Origin: Candidatus Sulfopaludibacter sp. SbA3
Lineage (GTDB): Bacteria; Acidobacteriota; Terriglobia; Bryobacterales; Bryobacteraceae
Reading direction: 5' to 3'
Assembly: GCA_945861625.1 (NCBI GenBank)
Contig: CAMAVI010000015.1
Span: forward strand, 1 to 58,528
DNA length: 58,528 nt
A program made the position numbers and the translations under genes. Every line of letters begins with the position of its first letter. Within the stretch, counting starts at the first letter, position 1. Below, piece after piece: positions 8,046 through 16,001 of the stretch. Below the pieces are notes generated by a model that did not search any database, was not told where the DNA came from, and saw nothing but the letters and a program-made list of their open reading frames with translations.

Positions 8046-9716
8046 CTACCAGAAGCGCCAGTTGTTCCCGGCCAGGACCCACGCGGCCAGCATTACGTTC
8101 GTGGTTGCGTGAGCAGCCACTGCTTCTCCCATGCGCCCGCGCCTGAGGAATGTAGCGGCATAGAGCAGTCCCGCGACGGTTCCCGCAATCCAGCGGTCGC
8201 CATGCATCAGGCCGAAGGTGACGGAGGAAACCAGCACCGCCAGCCACGTAAATGCCTTCGGCGGCAGACTGTCGAAATCGGCGGCGACCAGCCGGCGGAT
8301 CAGGAATCCGCGAAAGGCGAGCTCTTCGGCGACAGGGACGGTGACCACAGCCGCCAGCACGCGGAAGGATAGCCACGCTACACGCGCGGAAGCGGGCAGG
8401 GCGGCCAGGCCGGCCGCGAGGGCTTTATCGTCGCCGCCACCCGAGAAACGGTCCAGCCCGATCCACAGACCGAAGACAATCGCGCCGGCAAGCGGGCCTA
8501 GCCAGCCAAACCGCCAGTCCATGCTCCAGTAGGAGCGGCGAAAGTGCCAGAGCACCCCGGCAGCGCAGGCAAAGCGCAAAGGATATACCCACTCAAAGGT
8601 AGCCGACATGGCGCGCGAGACCATGGCCGCCGCCAGAATCGCCAGGAAAGGCATCAGATAAGCCGCCGCCGGATTGTTTGAGGAGGAGTCCTGCCGCACG
8701 GTCACGCCGGCACGGTGGAACCACGCGATCCGCCGCGTGGTAACGGAAAAGGCCAGAGCCACCAGGTTGAAAGCGATCCATCCGGCCTGGGAATGGAATC
8801 CGCCCACGGCGACGCCGGGAGCGCCGGCGTTTCCGATCAGGATTAACGACGTGATGCGGACTGAGTTTGCCAACCAAAGTACAAAGATGCCCGCGGGGAT
8901 CAAGAGGAAGGAGCGCGGGAAGCGGCATTCCTTGCGAAAAAACCACAACCATACGCTGCTGAACGCCAGCATGAGTCCGGCGCCTTCCAAGCCGGAGCAG
9001 CGCTTGTCGATAATGACGTGGAAGCGTTGTGTCCCTAAATCGCGAGTAGCGGCATCCATAAGGGGATTAGAAACAAAGAGATGCAACAGGAGCGAAACCA
9101 GCCGGAAGGTCAGGTCCGTGGTGAGACTCCACAGACTCTCCGCGGCGCGGCCAACGGCTACGGAGAGAATGCCGGCGAGCGCGGCGTAAAGCCATAGACT
9201 CCCTGTTCCGCGAATGAGTTCCACCCAAAACGCCACAGGCGCGAAGGCGAGCATCGCCAACGCCACAACGGCCGCCGCGGTGATCATCCACGCGGCGGAA
9301 ATGAAATCGGCCGCGATGCCGGGAAGATGGGCGCTGAACAAGTAGCGGGAGAGCGCCAGGAAGGCCGCCAGCAAGCCAAGGTGGCCGGCCAAGAATGCAT
9401 AGGCTATGGGCCTCTGTCCCAGTCCGCCACATATTTCTTGCAGCGCGGTTCGGTTCTTCAGGTATCCGAAGGCCAGGAACACAATCCCGAACATGACCCC
9501 CATGCGCGTAATCACGGGCCCCCAATCGCCCATCAGGGCCGTGAGGCCGACCGTGCGGGTCAGGGTCGCCCCATCCAGCCAGACCGAGAGTAGGGAGAGC
9601 TCCACGATAAGCAAAGTGCCCAGCGCAAGCAGCCGCCAAAGAAATCTTGACGAAGAGAGACCGCTTTGCGGGGCCTCTTGCCTCAGAGTTTCGATCGGTG
9701 CACTGGAGTGCCGCAC
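8046..9716 (-). CDS. xrtE: Exosortase E fused to CPBP-family intramembrane protease
   Basis: A 556-residue polytopic protein with two catalytic modules. The N-terminal exosortase module has its triad in membrane context: Cys240 (KRCSGLEG), Arg287 (NSVRI) and His308 (GFHSQAGW). The C-terminal CPBP/Abi module has Glu464-Glu465 and Arg469 (EELAFRGFL), His505 (LMHGDRW) and His536 (AHATTN). This architecture matches the exosortase E/protease of the VPEID-CTERM system, which processes proteins with a C-terminal VPEID sorting signal at the inner membrane. The matching substrate gene lies 301 bases upstream on the same strand. GTG at 9716 is the start; no clear ribosome site precedes it. Confidence 0.9.
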   Translation of the reverse strand: MRHSSAPIETLRQEAPQSGLSSSRFLWRLLALGTLLIVELSLLSVWLDGATLTRTVGLTALMGDWGPVITRMGVMFGIVFLAFGYLKNRTALQEICGGLGQRPIAYAFLAGHLGLLAAFLALSRYLFSAHLPGIAADFISAAWMITAAAVVALAMLAFAPVAFWVELIRGTGSLWLYAALAGILSVAVGRAAESLWSLTTDLTFRLVSLLLHLFVSNPLMDAATRDLGTQRFHVIIDKRCSGLEGAGLMLAFSSVWLWFFRKECRFPRSFLLIPAGIFVLWLANSVRITSLILIGNAGAPGVAVGGFHSQAGWIAFNLVALAFSVTTRRIAWFHRAGVTVRQDSSSNNPAAAYLMPFLAILAAAMVSRAMSATFEWVYPLRFACAAGVLWHFRRSYWSMDWRFGWLGPLAGAIVFGLWIGLDRFSGGGDDKALAAGLAALPASARVAWLSFRVLAAVVTVPVAEELAFRGFLIRRLVAADFDSLPPKAFTWLAVLVSSVTFGLMHGDRWIAGTVAGLLYAATFLRRGRMGEAVAAHATTNVMLAAWVLAGNNWRFW

Positions 9717-9824
9717 TGTGTTTATGGAATCCGGCGAAGAAATGAGTGGAGCCGCGGATCTCTCAAGAGTCTAAGCAATTTGGGTTCCTAACGGAGACTA
9801 ACATAAGCTCCTATGGTGTGAGTG

Positions 9825-9860
9825 ATCTGATCCCATATCTGATCCCATATCTGATCCCAG
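9825..9860. repeat. Three tandem copies of a 12-bp repeat upstream of xrtE
   Basis: The unit ATCTGATCCCAT occurs three times in tandem at 9825-9836, 9837-9848 and 9849-9860; the last copy ends in G instead of T. It lies about 110-145 bases upstream of the exosortase start, within the 300-base gap between xrtE and the VPEID-CTERM gene. A regulator binding site is one possibility, a replication-slippage microrepeat another. Confidence 0.9.
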
Positions 9861-9949
9861 GAAATCAAATCCAGATCGCGGTTTGACGGGAGATCTCCAG
9901 GACTCCAGAACCCACGGTTTCGGAGGATTTCCTATTTTCTTGGAAAACC

Positions 9950-9997
9950 AAACAAAAACGGACGGCTCCACTGCTGCAACGCCAGTGGTGCCGCCCG
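9950..9997 (-). terminator. Rho-independent terminator after the VPEID-CTERM gene
   Basis: On the minus strand, CGGGCGGCACCACTG pairs with CAGTGGAGCCGTCCG around a 9-base loop, and TTTTTGTTT follows. This is a classic intrinsic terminator placed 20 bases after the stop of the 53-residue gene. It would separate that gene's transcript from the downstream exosortase gene. There are two single-base imperfections in the stem. Confidence 0.75.
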
Positions 9998-10017
9998 GAT
10001 TCGTTTAGACTATGTGC

Positions 10018-10179
10018 TTACTGCTTACGGCGTCCGCGGAACAGCATAACCGCCCCGGACACCAGAGCCAGCGCGCTCATCCCCGAGCCGGGATCAATTT
10101 CCGGCACTGCTGCCGGTGTTGCTGCAGCCACACTAGCGATGCCTATTACCAGCATCATCAGTACGATCATTCTTTTCAC
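10018..10179 (-). CDS. 53-residue VPEID-CTERM sorting-signal peptide
   Basis: The short protein consists almost entirely of sorting information. It begins MKRMIVLMMLVIGIASVAAA, a signal peptide with likely cleavage near residue 20. A five-residue spacer leads to VPEID at 25-29, a hydrophobic segment at about 34-47 and a basic tail RGRRKQ at 48-53. This is the tripartite signal cut by exosortase E, whose gene is the next downstream. I place the start at GTG 10179 because GGAGGA sits 6 bases upstream; an in-frame TTG at 10221 would spoil the signal peptide. A terminator follows. The mature peptide would be only a few residues long. Confidence 0.85.
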   Translation of the reverse strand: MKRMIVLMMLVIGIASVAAATPAAVPEIDPGSGMSALALVSGAVMLFRGRRKQ

Positions 10180-10221
10180 TCGTAGTCCTCCGTCAAGATG
10201 TTGACCGCAGATGCACTGCAA

Positions 10222-10388
10222 TTCTAGTACCGAAGCAATCCTTGACTAGCACTTTCGTACTATCAATGCGATAGGCTGTGGGAATTGGATCCCGTCTTTT
10301 TCGGTTATGCAAGCTTTAGTCGCTTAGTGCTACGACTGAGGAGCGCGAGAAAAAGTTTTGCAATCGCGGGCGCCTTGCAGGCTGCCGT
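10222..10388. other. Intergenic spacer upstream of the VPEID-CTERM gene
   Basis: This 167-base gap separates two minus-strand genes and probably holds the promoter of the VPEID-CTERM gene. It is more AT-rich than its surroundings. I see no confident -35/-10 pair, no RNA gene and no coding potential. Confidence 0.4.
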
Positions 10389-11678
10389 TTATTCCAGCTG
10401 CTTGTGGCCCCTACCCATCACATCGGGTAGATCCATCTTCGGATTGAAGCCGACTTCGAAGTAACCAATCATCATTTCTTCCCAGCTCTGATCGCCCCAG
10501 CGCACTTGCTGGTTGGGATCCGGGTTGAACCTGTTGTTGGGTGAATTGTCGAAGCCCGCCGACACTTCCAGCTTCGTTCCTTTCGGCAGTACCTTTGGCC
10601 TGTCTAGTACGAACTCCATCTGCCAGTTGAAATCGTACTTGGGCACGCTGAGCAGGATCTCTTTTTCGCCGGTCGGATAGATGGCGCGGAACTCCATCCA
10701 TTTGCCGCGCAGATGCATATGGGGTTTCAGCGAGACCAGTTCCGTATTCTCCTGCAACGTGGTCGACGCCTCGACGTGGTGATCGGCGGCTCCCGGCGGA
10801 ATCACGAATTTGGTGTTGGCGGCGAAGATACGGGCAACGCGTTTTTCCGGTGCCTGCCGGGCAAAAACGAATCCGGCTTTCGAGCGGTCCCTACCCGACG
10901 AGCCGTTGGAGGTGTAATGCATCTGAAAAACAATATCGGAGCCTTTGGGAATCAGTTTGGCCTGCCCGGGCCGCAAAATCACGGTCTGCTTGCCAGGCGT
11001 GAAGCCAGCGACGTTTTCGTCGAGCAGCGGCGCGCCCGCCGAAGAACTTTCTTTCTGCTCGTCGGGAACGAATGCCACTCCCACCGGATACTTGCGCAGC
11101 CACGGCGAACCGGGCCGCCGGATGTACACGTTGGCATGATGCACCACCGCCGGATTGCCGGGCCGCACTTCGATTTCCCGCACCCACTTGTCTTCCGTGA
11201 AGCCGGTGGGCACGATCATGTAGGTGTACTCGACGGTCCCTTTGGCTGGTACTTCGATCTCCACCGGCATCTCCACGACCAGATCCGGCTGGGGAATGTT
11301 CCAACCTTCCGTCCATTGCACCGGCGCGGGCCTGTCTTTCACGTCGCCTTCGGGGGCGCCCGCATCCGCCCAAGTGGCGAGCGTGTCGATCTCGGATTGG
11401 CTGAGGCTGCGATCGTTGGCGAAATGGCCGTACTTGGGATCGGCGAACCAGGGCGGCATTTTCTTGCTGACCACGGCGGCCTTGATGGCCCTGGCCCAGG
11501 GCCGTGTGCCTGCATAAGTCAGGAACGGCATGGGGGCGATCTCGCCCGGGCGGTGGCAAGTCTGACAATTCTTTTGCAGGACCGGCAGAACGTCTTTGTT
11601 GAAAGTCACCGGGGGTGTGGATACGTCAGCGGCGAATGCCGCCGTCACCAATGCAAAAAACGCCGCGAAATATCGCAT
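10389..11678 (-). CDS. Secreted c-type cytochrome / copper type II monooxygenase-like protein
   Basis: A 429-residue exported protein with signal peptide (RYFAAFFALVTAAFA, cleavage near 17). The N-terminal 110 residues resemble a cytochrome c, with the haem motif CQTCH near residues 38-42 and a methionine-rich KKMPPWFAD region that could supply the distal ligand. The rest resembles the copper type II ascorbate-dependent monooxygenase fold, with VVHHANVYI near 159 and PHMHLRGKWMEF near 320 as copper-ligand candidates. Such fusions are common in Acidobacteria and planctomycete-type genomes, and their reaction is undefined. The gene is transcribed alone, 55 bases from the next minus-strand gene. 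Confidence 0.8.
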   Translation of the reverse strand: MRYFAAFFALVTAAFAADVSTPPVTFNKDVLPVLQKNCQTCHRPGEIAPMPFLTYAGTRPWARAIKAAVVSKKMPPWFADPKYGHFANDRSLSQSEIDTLATWADAGAPEGDVKDRPAPVQWTEGWNIPQPDLVVEMPVEIEVPAKGTVEYTYMIVPTGFTEDKWVREIEVRPGNPAVVHHANVYIRRPGSPWLRKYPVGVAFVPDEQKESSSAGAPLLDENVAGFTPGKQTVILRPGQAKLIPKGSDIVFQMHYTSNGSSGRDRSKAGFVFARQAPEKRVARIFAANTKFVIPPGAADHHVEASTTLQENTELVSLKPHMHLRGKWMEFRAIYPTGEKEILLSVPKYDFNWQMEFVLDRPKVLPKGTKLEVSAGFDNSPNNRFNPDPNQQVRWGDQSWEEMMIGYFEVGFNPKMDLPDVMGRGHKQLE

Positions 11679-11733
11679 GATGGCCTCCCAAACAACCTTG
11701 AGCGTATCATGTCTGATTGGCGGCGGAAAGCGG

Positions 11734-12003
11734 CTAGAGTGCCGTCTTATTGCGGCGGGCGCGAACGGCGATGGCGAGCAGCACGGCCGTGGCCGCGGCG
11801 CAGGGCAGGGCCACGCCGATGGCCACGCCGGGGTGATCCGGCAGCAGCGCCCACAGGCCCAGCAAAGCCAGTAGTCCCCCCAAGGCGCCAGGGATCACCT
11901 TCGTGGGGAACAGAAACTCGCCGACGATTCCGGCCCATCCCACAGCCAGGATCGCCGCGGCTACCGATGGTTGCGAGATTGCCCCCAATATCCAGTCGCG
12001 CAC
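11734..12003 (-). CDS. Small membrane protein, NfeD-like transmembrane unit
   Basis: An 89-residue hydrophobic protein with about three predicted transmembrane segments (roughly 13-30, 38-55 and 60-80) and a basic cytoplasmic end RARRNKTAL. The sequence GEFLFPTKVIPGALGGLLALLG, split between the first two helices, resembles the membrane part of NfeD proteins ('E...PG..GvlG'). The soluble OB-fold domain of NfeD is absent. Function unknown. It diverges from waaF with a 44-base gap. Confidence 0.6.
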   Translation of the reverse strand: MRDWILGAISQPSVAAAILAVGWAGIVGEFLFPTKVIPGALGGLLALLGLWALLPDHPGVAIGVALPCAAATAVLLAIAVRARRNKTAL

Positions 12004-12047
12004 GTCTTCAGGTTACCGCTACTCTAAATCTTGGTGGGCTTTTGTTC

Positions 12048-13064
12048 GTGAACTGCCGCAAGATTCTGGTCCGCGCAACCAATTGGGTGGGCGATGCCGT
12101 GATGTCCCTGCCCGCGCTGCGCGCGCTGCGCCAACGTTTCCCGGACGCGGAGATTGTGATCCTGGCGAAACCCTGGGTGGCGGACCTGTATGGCCGCGAG
12201 CCCTTTTGTGACCGTGTGATTCCGTACACGCCGAAGACCCTGCGCGAGAAGTGGGCGGCGGGGCGCGCGCTCGCCAGAGAAAAGTTCGACTGCGCGATCC
12301 TGCTGCAGAATGCCTTCGAGGCCGCCGCGATCGCTTGGCTGGCCCGTATTCCGGTGCGTATCGGCTATGCGCGTGATGGGCGCAGCGCATTGTTGACAAC
12401 GGCTATCGCCGTGCCGTGCAGAGGTGAAATCGCCCGCCACGAGCGTTTCTACTATCTCGAATTGCTCCGTCGGGCAGGCATTTTGGAAGCGCTGCCGGAA
12501 TGCGAGGCCATCCGGTTGGAAGGAGCGCCGGCCGCGCGCGTCGCGGGTATCGCCCGCTTTCACGAACTGGGCCTGGGAGAGACCGTCATCGGGATGAGTC
12601 CGGGCGCGGCCTACGGTACAGCCAAACGCTGGCTGCCGGAGCGCTTCGCGGAGTCGGCGACGACCGTGGCACGGCAAATCGGAGCTTCCGTGGCGATCTT
12701 CGGCTCGCGTGACGAGCGCGATCTCTGCGCCGAAATTGCCGCCGCCATTCCGGTTCCCGTGCGCAATTTCGCCGGTGAAACCACGCTTGCGCAATACATC
12801 GACTTGGCCGCCGCGTGCCGCGTCTACTTGACCAACGACTCGGGCGGCATGCACATTGCTTCGGCGCTCGGCGTTCCCACGGTCGCTATTTTCGGGGCCA
12901 CGGACGACGTTGGGACCGGTCCCACCGGTCCCTTGGTCCGCGTAGTGCGTGAACCTGTGGAGTGCAGCCCGTGCCTGAAACGCGAGTGCCCGATCGACCA
13001 CCGCTGCATGACCCGCGTGTCTTCGTCACGGGTGGCGGAAACGGCTCTGGACCTGTTGAAATAG
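12048..13064 (+). CDS. waaF: ADP-heptose:LPS heptosyltransferase II (glycosyltransferase family 9)
   Basis: A 338-residue GT9 glycosyltransferase that adds heptose to the lipopolysaccharide inner core on the cytoplasmic face of the inner membrane. The start of the fold is KILVRATNWVGDAVMSLPALRALR, followed by a sugar-nucleotide half with GMSPGAAYGTAKRW (about 184-197), LTNDSGGMHIASALG (about 259-273) and VAIFGATD. A Cys-rich C-terminal segment (CSPCLKRECPIDHRC) is typical of WaaF. I place the start at GTG 12048; the open frame extends far upstream but without family similarity. GGTGGG lies about ten bases before it. The next gene starts 4 bases after its stop, so the LPS genes form an operon. 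Confidence 0.9.
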   Translation: MNCRKILVRATNWVGDAVMSLPALRALRQRFPDAEIVILAKPWVADLYGREPFCDRVIPYTPKTLREKWAAGRALAREKFDCAILLQNAFEAAAIAWLARIPVRIGYARDGRSALLTTAIAVPCRGEIARHERFYYLELLRRAGILEALPECEAIRLEGAPAARVAGIARFHELGLGETVIGMSPGAAYGTAKRWLPERFAESATTVARQIGASVAIFGSRDERDLCAEIAAAIPVPVRNFAGETTLAQYIDLAAACRVYLTNDSGGMHIASALGVPTVAIFGATDDVGTGPTGPLVRVVREPVECSPCLKRECPIDHRCMTRVSSSRVAETALDLLK

Positions 13065-13068
13065 AGAG

Positions 13069-13416
13069 TTGGACACGCGAACCAAGATTATCGACGCGGC
13101 CCACGCCGCCCGCGTCGCCCGCGAGGGAGCCACGGTGGTGAGCGGTTATTTCGACCCCATGGTTGCCGGCTATGCCGAAGAGCTGGCCAAGTTGAAGCAT
13201 GACGGTAAGCCGCTTCTGGTGCTGATTGCCAATCCTCCGGAGCCCATCCTGCCGGCGCGCGCGCGTGCCCAGTTGGTGGCGGGATTGGCGGCTGTCGATT
13301 ACGTCTGCGACTCCCGGGGTGAATTGACGCCGGAGGTGACCCTGGAAGAACAACATGCGGCGGGGCGTGAAAATCTGATCCGTCATGTACACTCCCGTCA
13401 GCGAGCAGCGTCCTGA
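13069..13416 (+). CDS. Degenerate HldE-like nucleotidyltransferase-fold protein
   Basis: A 115-residue protein resembling the cytidylyltransferase-like domain of HldE/RfaE. The GYFDPMVAGY stretch (26-35) lines up with the GxFDxxHxGH motif, and later segments fit the family: LLVLIANPP as the second strand, then ARAQLVAGLAAVDYV as the 'R..vlaaL..VDyV' helix. Both motif histidines are replaced, by Val32 and Tyr35, so adenylyl transfer is unlikely by the usual mechanism. It starts with TTG four bases after waaF and ends six bases before waaC, so it is embedded in the LPS operon. It may be a regulatory or structural relic, or bind a nucleotide without catalysis. Confidence 0.7.
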   Translation: MDTRTKIIDAAHAARVAREGATVVSGYFDPMVAGYAEELAKLKHDGKPLLVLIANPPEPILPARARAQLVAGLAAVDYVCDSRGELTPEVTLEEQHAAGRENLIRHVHSRQRAAS

Positions 13417-13421
13417 AACAG

Positions 13422-14381
13422 ATGGCCGAGCCGCGCATTCTGGTGATCCGCCTCAGCTCCATGGGCGACGTGATCCACACGCTCCCGGCGGTTGCCAGCC
13501 TGAAACACAGTTTTCCGCATAGCCGAGTCACGTGGCTGGTCCGGCCGCGTTGGGCTCCGCTGCTGGCGGGCAATCCTTACGTGGATGAAACGATTCCCGT
13601 GGAGCGCAGTATTGGTGCGTCATGGGCCGAGGCCCGCCGCCTGCGGAGCCGTCACTTCGACTTGGCCGTGGATTTTCAGGGACTGATCCAGACGGCTCTG
13701 CTGGCGAGGGCCGCGCGGCCCACCAAGCTTGTTGGATTCGACCGCACGCAGGTGCGCGAACGTCTGGCGGCTCTGTGTTACTCCAGCGAAATTCCGGTGC
13801 AAGCGGCTCACGTGGTCGAGCGAAATTTGGAGTTGGCCGCGGGAGCAGGCGCGGCAAACCTTCTGCGCACGTTTCCCCTGCCTCCCGGCGAGCCCGAGGG
13901 AATTTTGCCCGCGGGCCGGTTTCTGTTGGCGAGTCCATTTGCAGGTTGGGGCTCGAAGCAATGGCCTTTGGAATATTGGTCCCAACTGAGCGGCATCCTG
14001 GAACTGCCTCTGGTGGTGAATGGCCCTCCGGGCAGCGAAGGCGAGCTGCGAAAGATTCAAGGAGCGCACGTGCATGTGTCCGGGATTCCCGGTTTGATTG
14101 ACGCCACTCGCCGCGCGCATGCCGTGCTGGGAGTCGACAGCGGCCCACTGCATCTGGCCGCCGCGTTGGGCAAGCCGGGCGTGGCGATTTTCGGACCCAC
14201 TGACCCTGCCCGTAACGGCCCGTACGGCGGGACCATCCGCGTGCTGCGCAGTCCGGATGCCGTTACCGATTACAGCAGGGGCGCGGAGCCTCATGCGAGT
14301 ATGCTGGCGATCCCACCGGCGCGCGTGGCGCGGACGCTGGCCGCCGTTCTGGAAGCCGCTTCGACCGGGTGCACCGCGTGA
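13422..14381 (+). CDS. waaC: Lipopolysaccharide heptosyltransferase I-type (GT9)
   Basis: A 319-residue GT9 glycosyltransferase beginning RILVIRLSSMGDVIHTLPAV, the N-terminal signature of heptosyltransferase I, which transfers the first heptose to Kdo. The C-terminal donor-binding half has SPFAGWGSKQWPLEYW (about 169-184), HAVLGVDSGPLHLAAALGKP (about 227-246) and VAIFGPTDPARNGPYG (about 248-263). It follows waaF and the nucleotidyltransferase-like gene within six bases, supporting a role in the same inner-core pathway. Its TGA overlaps the GTG of the next gene. WaaC versus another GT9 enzyme is judged on motif and context only. Confidence 0.85.
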   Translation: MAEPRILVIRLSSMGDVIHTLPAVASLKHSFPHSRVTWLVRPRWAPLLAGNPYVDETIPVERSIGASWAEARRLRSRHFDLAVDFQGLIQTALLARAARPTKLVGFDRTQVRERLAALCYSSEIPVQAAHVVERNLELAAGAGAANLLRTFPLPPGEPEGILPAGRFLLASPFAGWGSKQWPLEYWSQLSGILELPLVVNGPPGSEGELRKIQGAHVHVSGIPGLIDATRRAHAVLGVDSGPLHLAAALGKPGVAIFGPTDPARNGPYGGTIRVLRSPDAVTDYSRGAEPHASMLAIPPARVARTLAAVLEAASTGCTA

Positions 14382-14920
14382 GTTTTCCGAAGCCTTACGC
14401 CGACGCCGTGGCGAAGCTGCGTGTTCCCTGCGGATTCGTTCTGATCGCGGCATTCCTGTGGTTCTCTGATCCCACGCGTAGTTCGTTGGCGGTAGGCCTT
14501 CCGATCTCCTTGCTGGGGCTCGTGCTGCGCGCCTGGGCCGCGGGGCACCTGGAGAAGAACGCAACTTTGACGGAGAGCGGCCCCTACGCCTGGGTGCGCA
14601 ATCCGTTGTACCTGGGAACACTGACCGCGGCTACGGGATTCGTGGCCGCGTCCTGCCGCTGGGAGCTGGCAGTCTTGTGCGCGGCGGTGTTCCTGCTGAT
14701 CTACCTTCCCGTCGTGGAGCTGGAGGAAGAGCATCTGGCGAAATTGTTTCCGGGGTTTTCCGATTATGCGCGCCGCGTGAATAAGCTGCTGCCGCGCCCG
14801 CCACGGAAACCCGGAGCGAAGCCGTTCCGCTTCAGCTTGTACCGTTACAATCGCGAGTACGAAGCGGCACTCGCGTTTCTGATCGGCGCCGCGCTGTTGC
14901 TGTGGAAAGCTCTGACTTAG
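14378..14920 (+). CDS. Isoprenylcysteine carboxyl methyltransferase-like membrane protein
   Basis: A 180-residue membrane protein with about four hydrophobic segments. The motif GPYAWVRNPLYLGTL (about 69-83), followed by ELEEEHLAKLFPGFSDYARRV (about 120-140), is typical of the ICMT/PEMT superfamily, which use S-adenosylmethionine to methylate prenyl-cysteines or phospholipids. The first motif binds the cofactor and the acidic 'EE..L...fg..Y..Y' motif follows. I prefer GTG 14378, whose GTGA overlaps the waaC stop; a GTG nine bases upstream is also in frame. A lipid or LPS substrate is likely from context but not shown. Confidence 0.8.
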   Translation: MSFPKPYADAVAKLRVPCGFVLIAAFLWFSDPTRSSLAVGLPISLLGLVLRAWAAGHLEKNATLTESGPYAWVRNPLYLGTLTAATGFVAASCRWELAVLCAAVFLLIYLPVVELEEEHLAKLFPGFSDYARRVNKLLPRPPRKPGAKPFRFSLYRYNREYEAALAFLIGAALLLWKALT

Positions 14921-14971
14921 CGCCGGAGTTCCACGGGCTTGCCGTGAGGCGTGTGGCGGTAGGCTCCGCGG

Positions 14972-15961
14972 CTACTTCCCCGCCGTCAGTTTCAACTTTG
15001 CCGCTTGCGCGCACTCATCGGTTACTTTGAAATAGCGCGCGACCGCTTCCGCGCCCAGTTCGTACGGATGCGGCTCACCGGGCTTGCGCGCGGCCAGCAT
15101 TTTGAGGCGGGCCGTGGAGTTGTCGAATTCCGAGTGGTTGGACATCAGAATGGTCGCTCCCGTGCGCGCCGCCGCCGCCGCCATCTTGCGCTGCGACTGA
15201 CTGTAGATGTCGAAGTTCGGCCCGGTGCTGGGGAAATTGAACGCCGTGCCGCCCGAATAAGCCACGTGGACGGGCTTGCCTTTATCTTTCACGTCGAACA
15301 GCATCGACAGCGTCCCCGGTGTATGGCCCGGCGTGGTGACGATAGTCACCGTGGTGTCGCCCAGCGTGATATTCTGCCCGTCGTCGGCGACGATATCGCG
15401 CTTGGGCTTTCCCTCCGGGTAGCTGTTCGCCGACTTTTCGATGGCATCCCAGTCCGGCGCGCCCATCACGATGCGCGAGTGGAAACGATCCTGCATCAGC
15501 TTCGCGCCGCCCACGTGATCGCCATGCGCGTGTGTGATGATCACGTACTTGACGGCCGCCGGGTCCAGCCCCAACTTCTTCAAGCCGCCGACGATTTCTT
15601 CCTCGGAGTTGTAGGTGTAAAGCGTGTCGAGCAGGATGATGCCCTGGCTGGTCTTCAACGCCCAGGAATTGTGGAACTTGGAGCCGACGAAATACAGGTT
15701 GTCGAACATCTTGCCGGGCTCCGTATACCAGGTGGCACGGGCGGGCGCGGCCCCCGGCGCGACATCGCGGATCCCGCTGGGAACCAACGTGGGGGCGACG
15801 CACAGGCGCGCCAGCGTGCCGGTGAAATCGAAGCCCGCGGCGTTCCTGGCCGCCGTCAGATGCGCGTCCACCGCATTCGTGGAGTCCTGCGCGCGCAGGA
15901 CGGAACCGTGGAAGCCGGCGGCCGCGGCGAGCGCAATCAGAACGCAAACGGAAAGTTTCAT
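14972..15961 (-). CDS. Subclass B3-type metallo-beta-lactamase-fold protein, secreted
   Basis: A 329-residue exported zinc hydrolase with signal peptide (LSVCVLIALAAAAGFHGSVLRAQ, cleavage near 24). The zinc ligands are His144, His146, Asp148 and His149 in HAHGDHVGG, His213 in GHTPG and His276 in SNHSEFD. This set matches subclass B3 beta-lactamases and their relatives. B3 enzymes hydrolyse penicillins, cephalosporins and carbapenems, but many acidobacterial homologues are uncharacterised, and a resistance role is inference. It is a single-gene unit, convergent with the methyltransferase-like gene. Confidence 0.85.
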   Translation of the reverse strand: MKLSVCVLIALAAAAGFHGSVLRAQDSTNAVDAHLTAARNAAGFDFTGTLARLCVAPTLVPSGIRDVAPGAAPARATWYTEPGKMFDNLYFVGSKFHNSWALKTSQGIILLDTLYTYNSEEEIVGGLKKLGLDPAAVKYVIITHAHGDHVGGAKLMQDRFHSRIVMGAPDWDAIEKSANSYPEGKPKRDIVADDGQNITLGDTTVTIVTTPGHTPGTLSMLFDVKDKGKPVHVAYSGGTAFNFPSTGPNFDIYSQSQRKMAAAAARTGATILMSNHSEFDNSTARLKMLAARKPGEPHPYELGAEAVARYFKVTDECAQAAKLKLTAGK

Positions 15962-16001
15962 GTAAGGTATCGTAGCGAATTACAGATTGGATTGCCCGGT
16001 G

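Noticed and set aside
10713-12047. Long open frame upstream of waaF on the plus strand
   Set aside because: It lies opposite the cytochrome c gene and shows no family similarity; the GT9 signature begins at the GTG at 12048.
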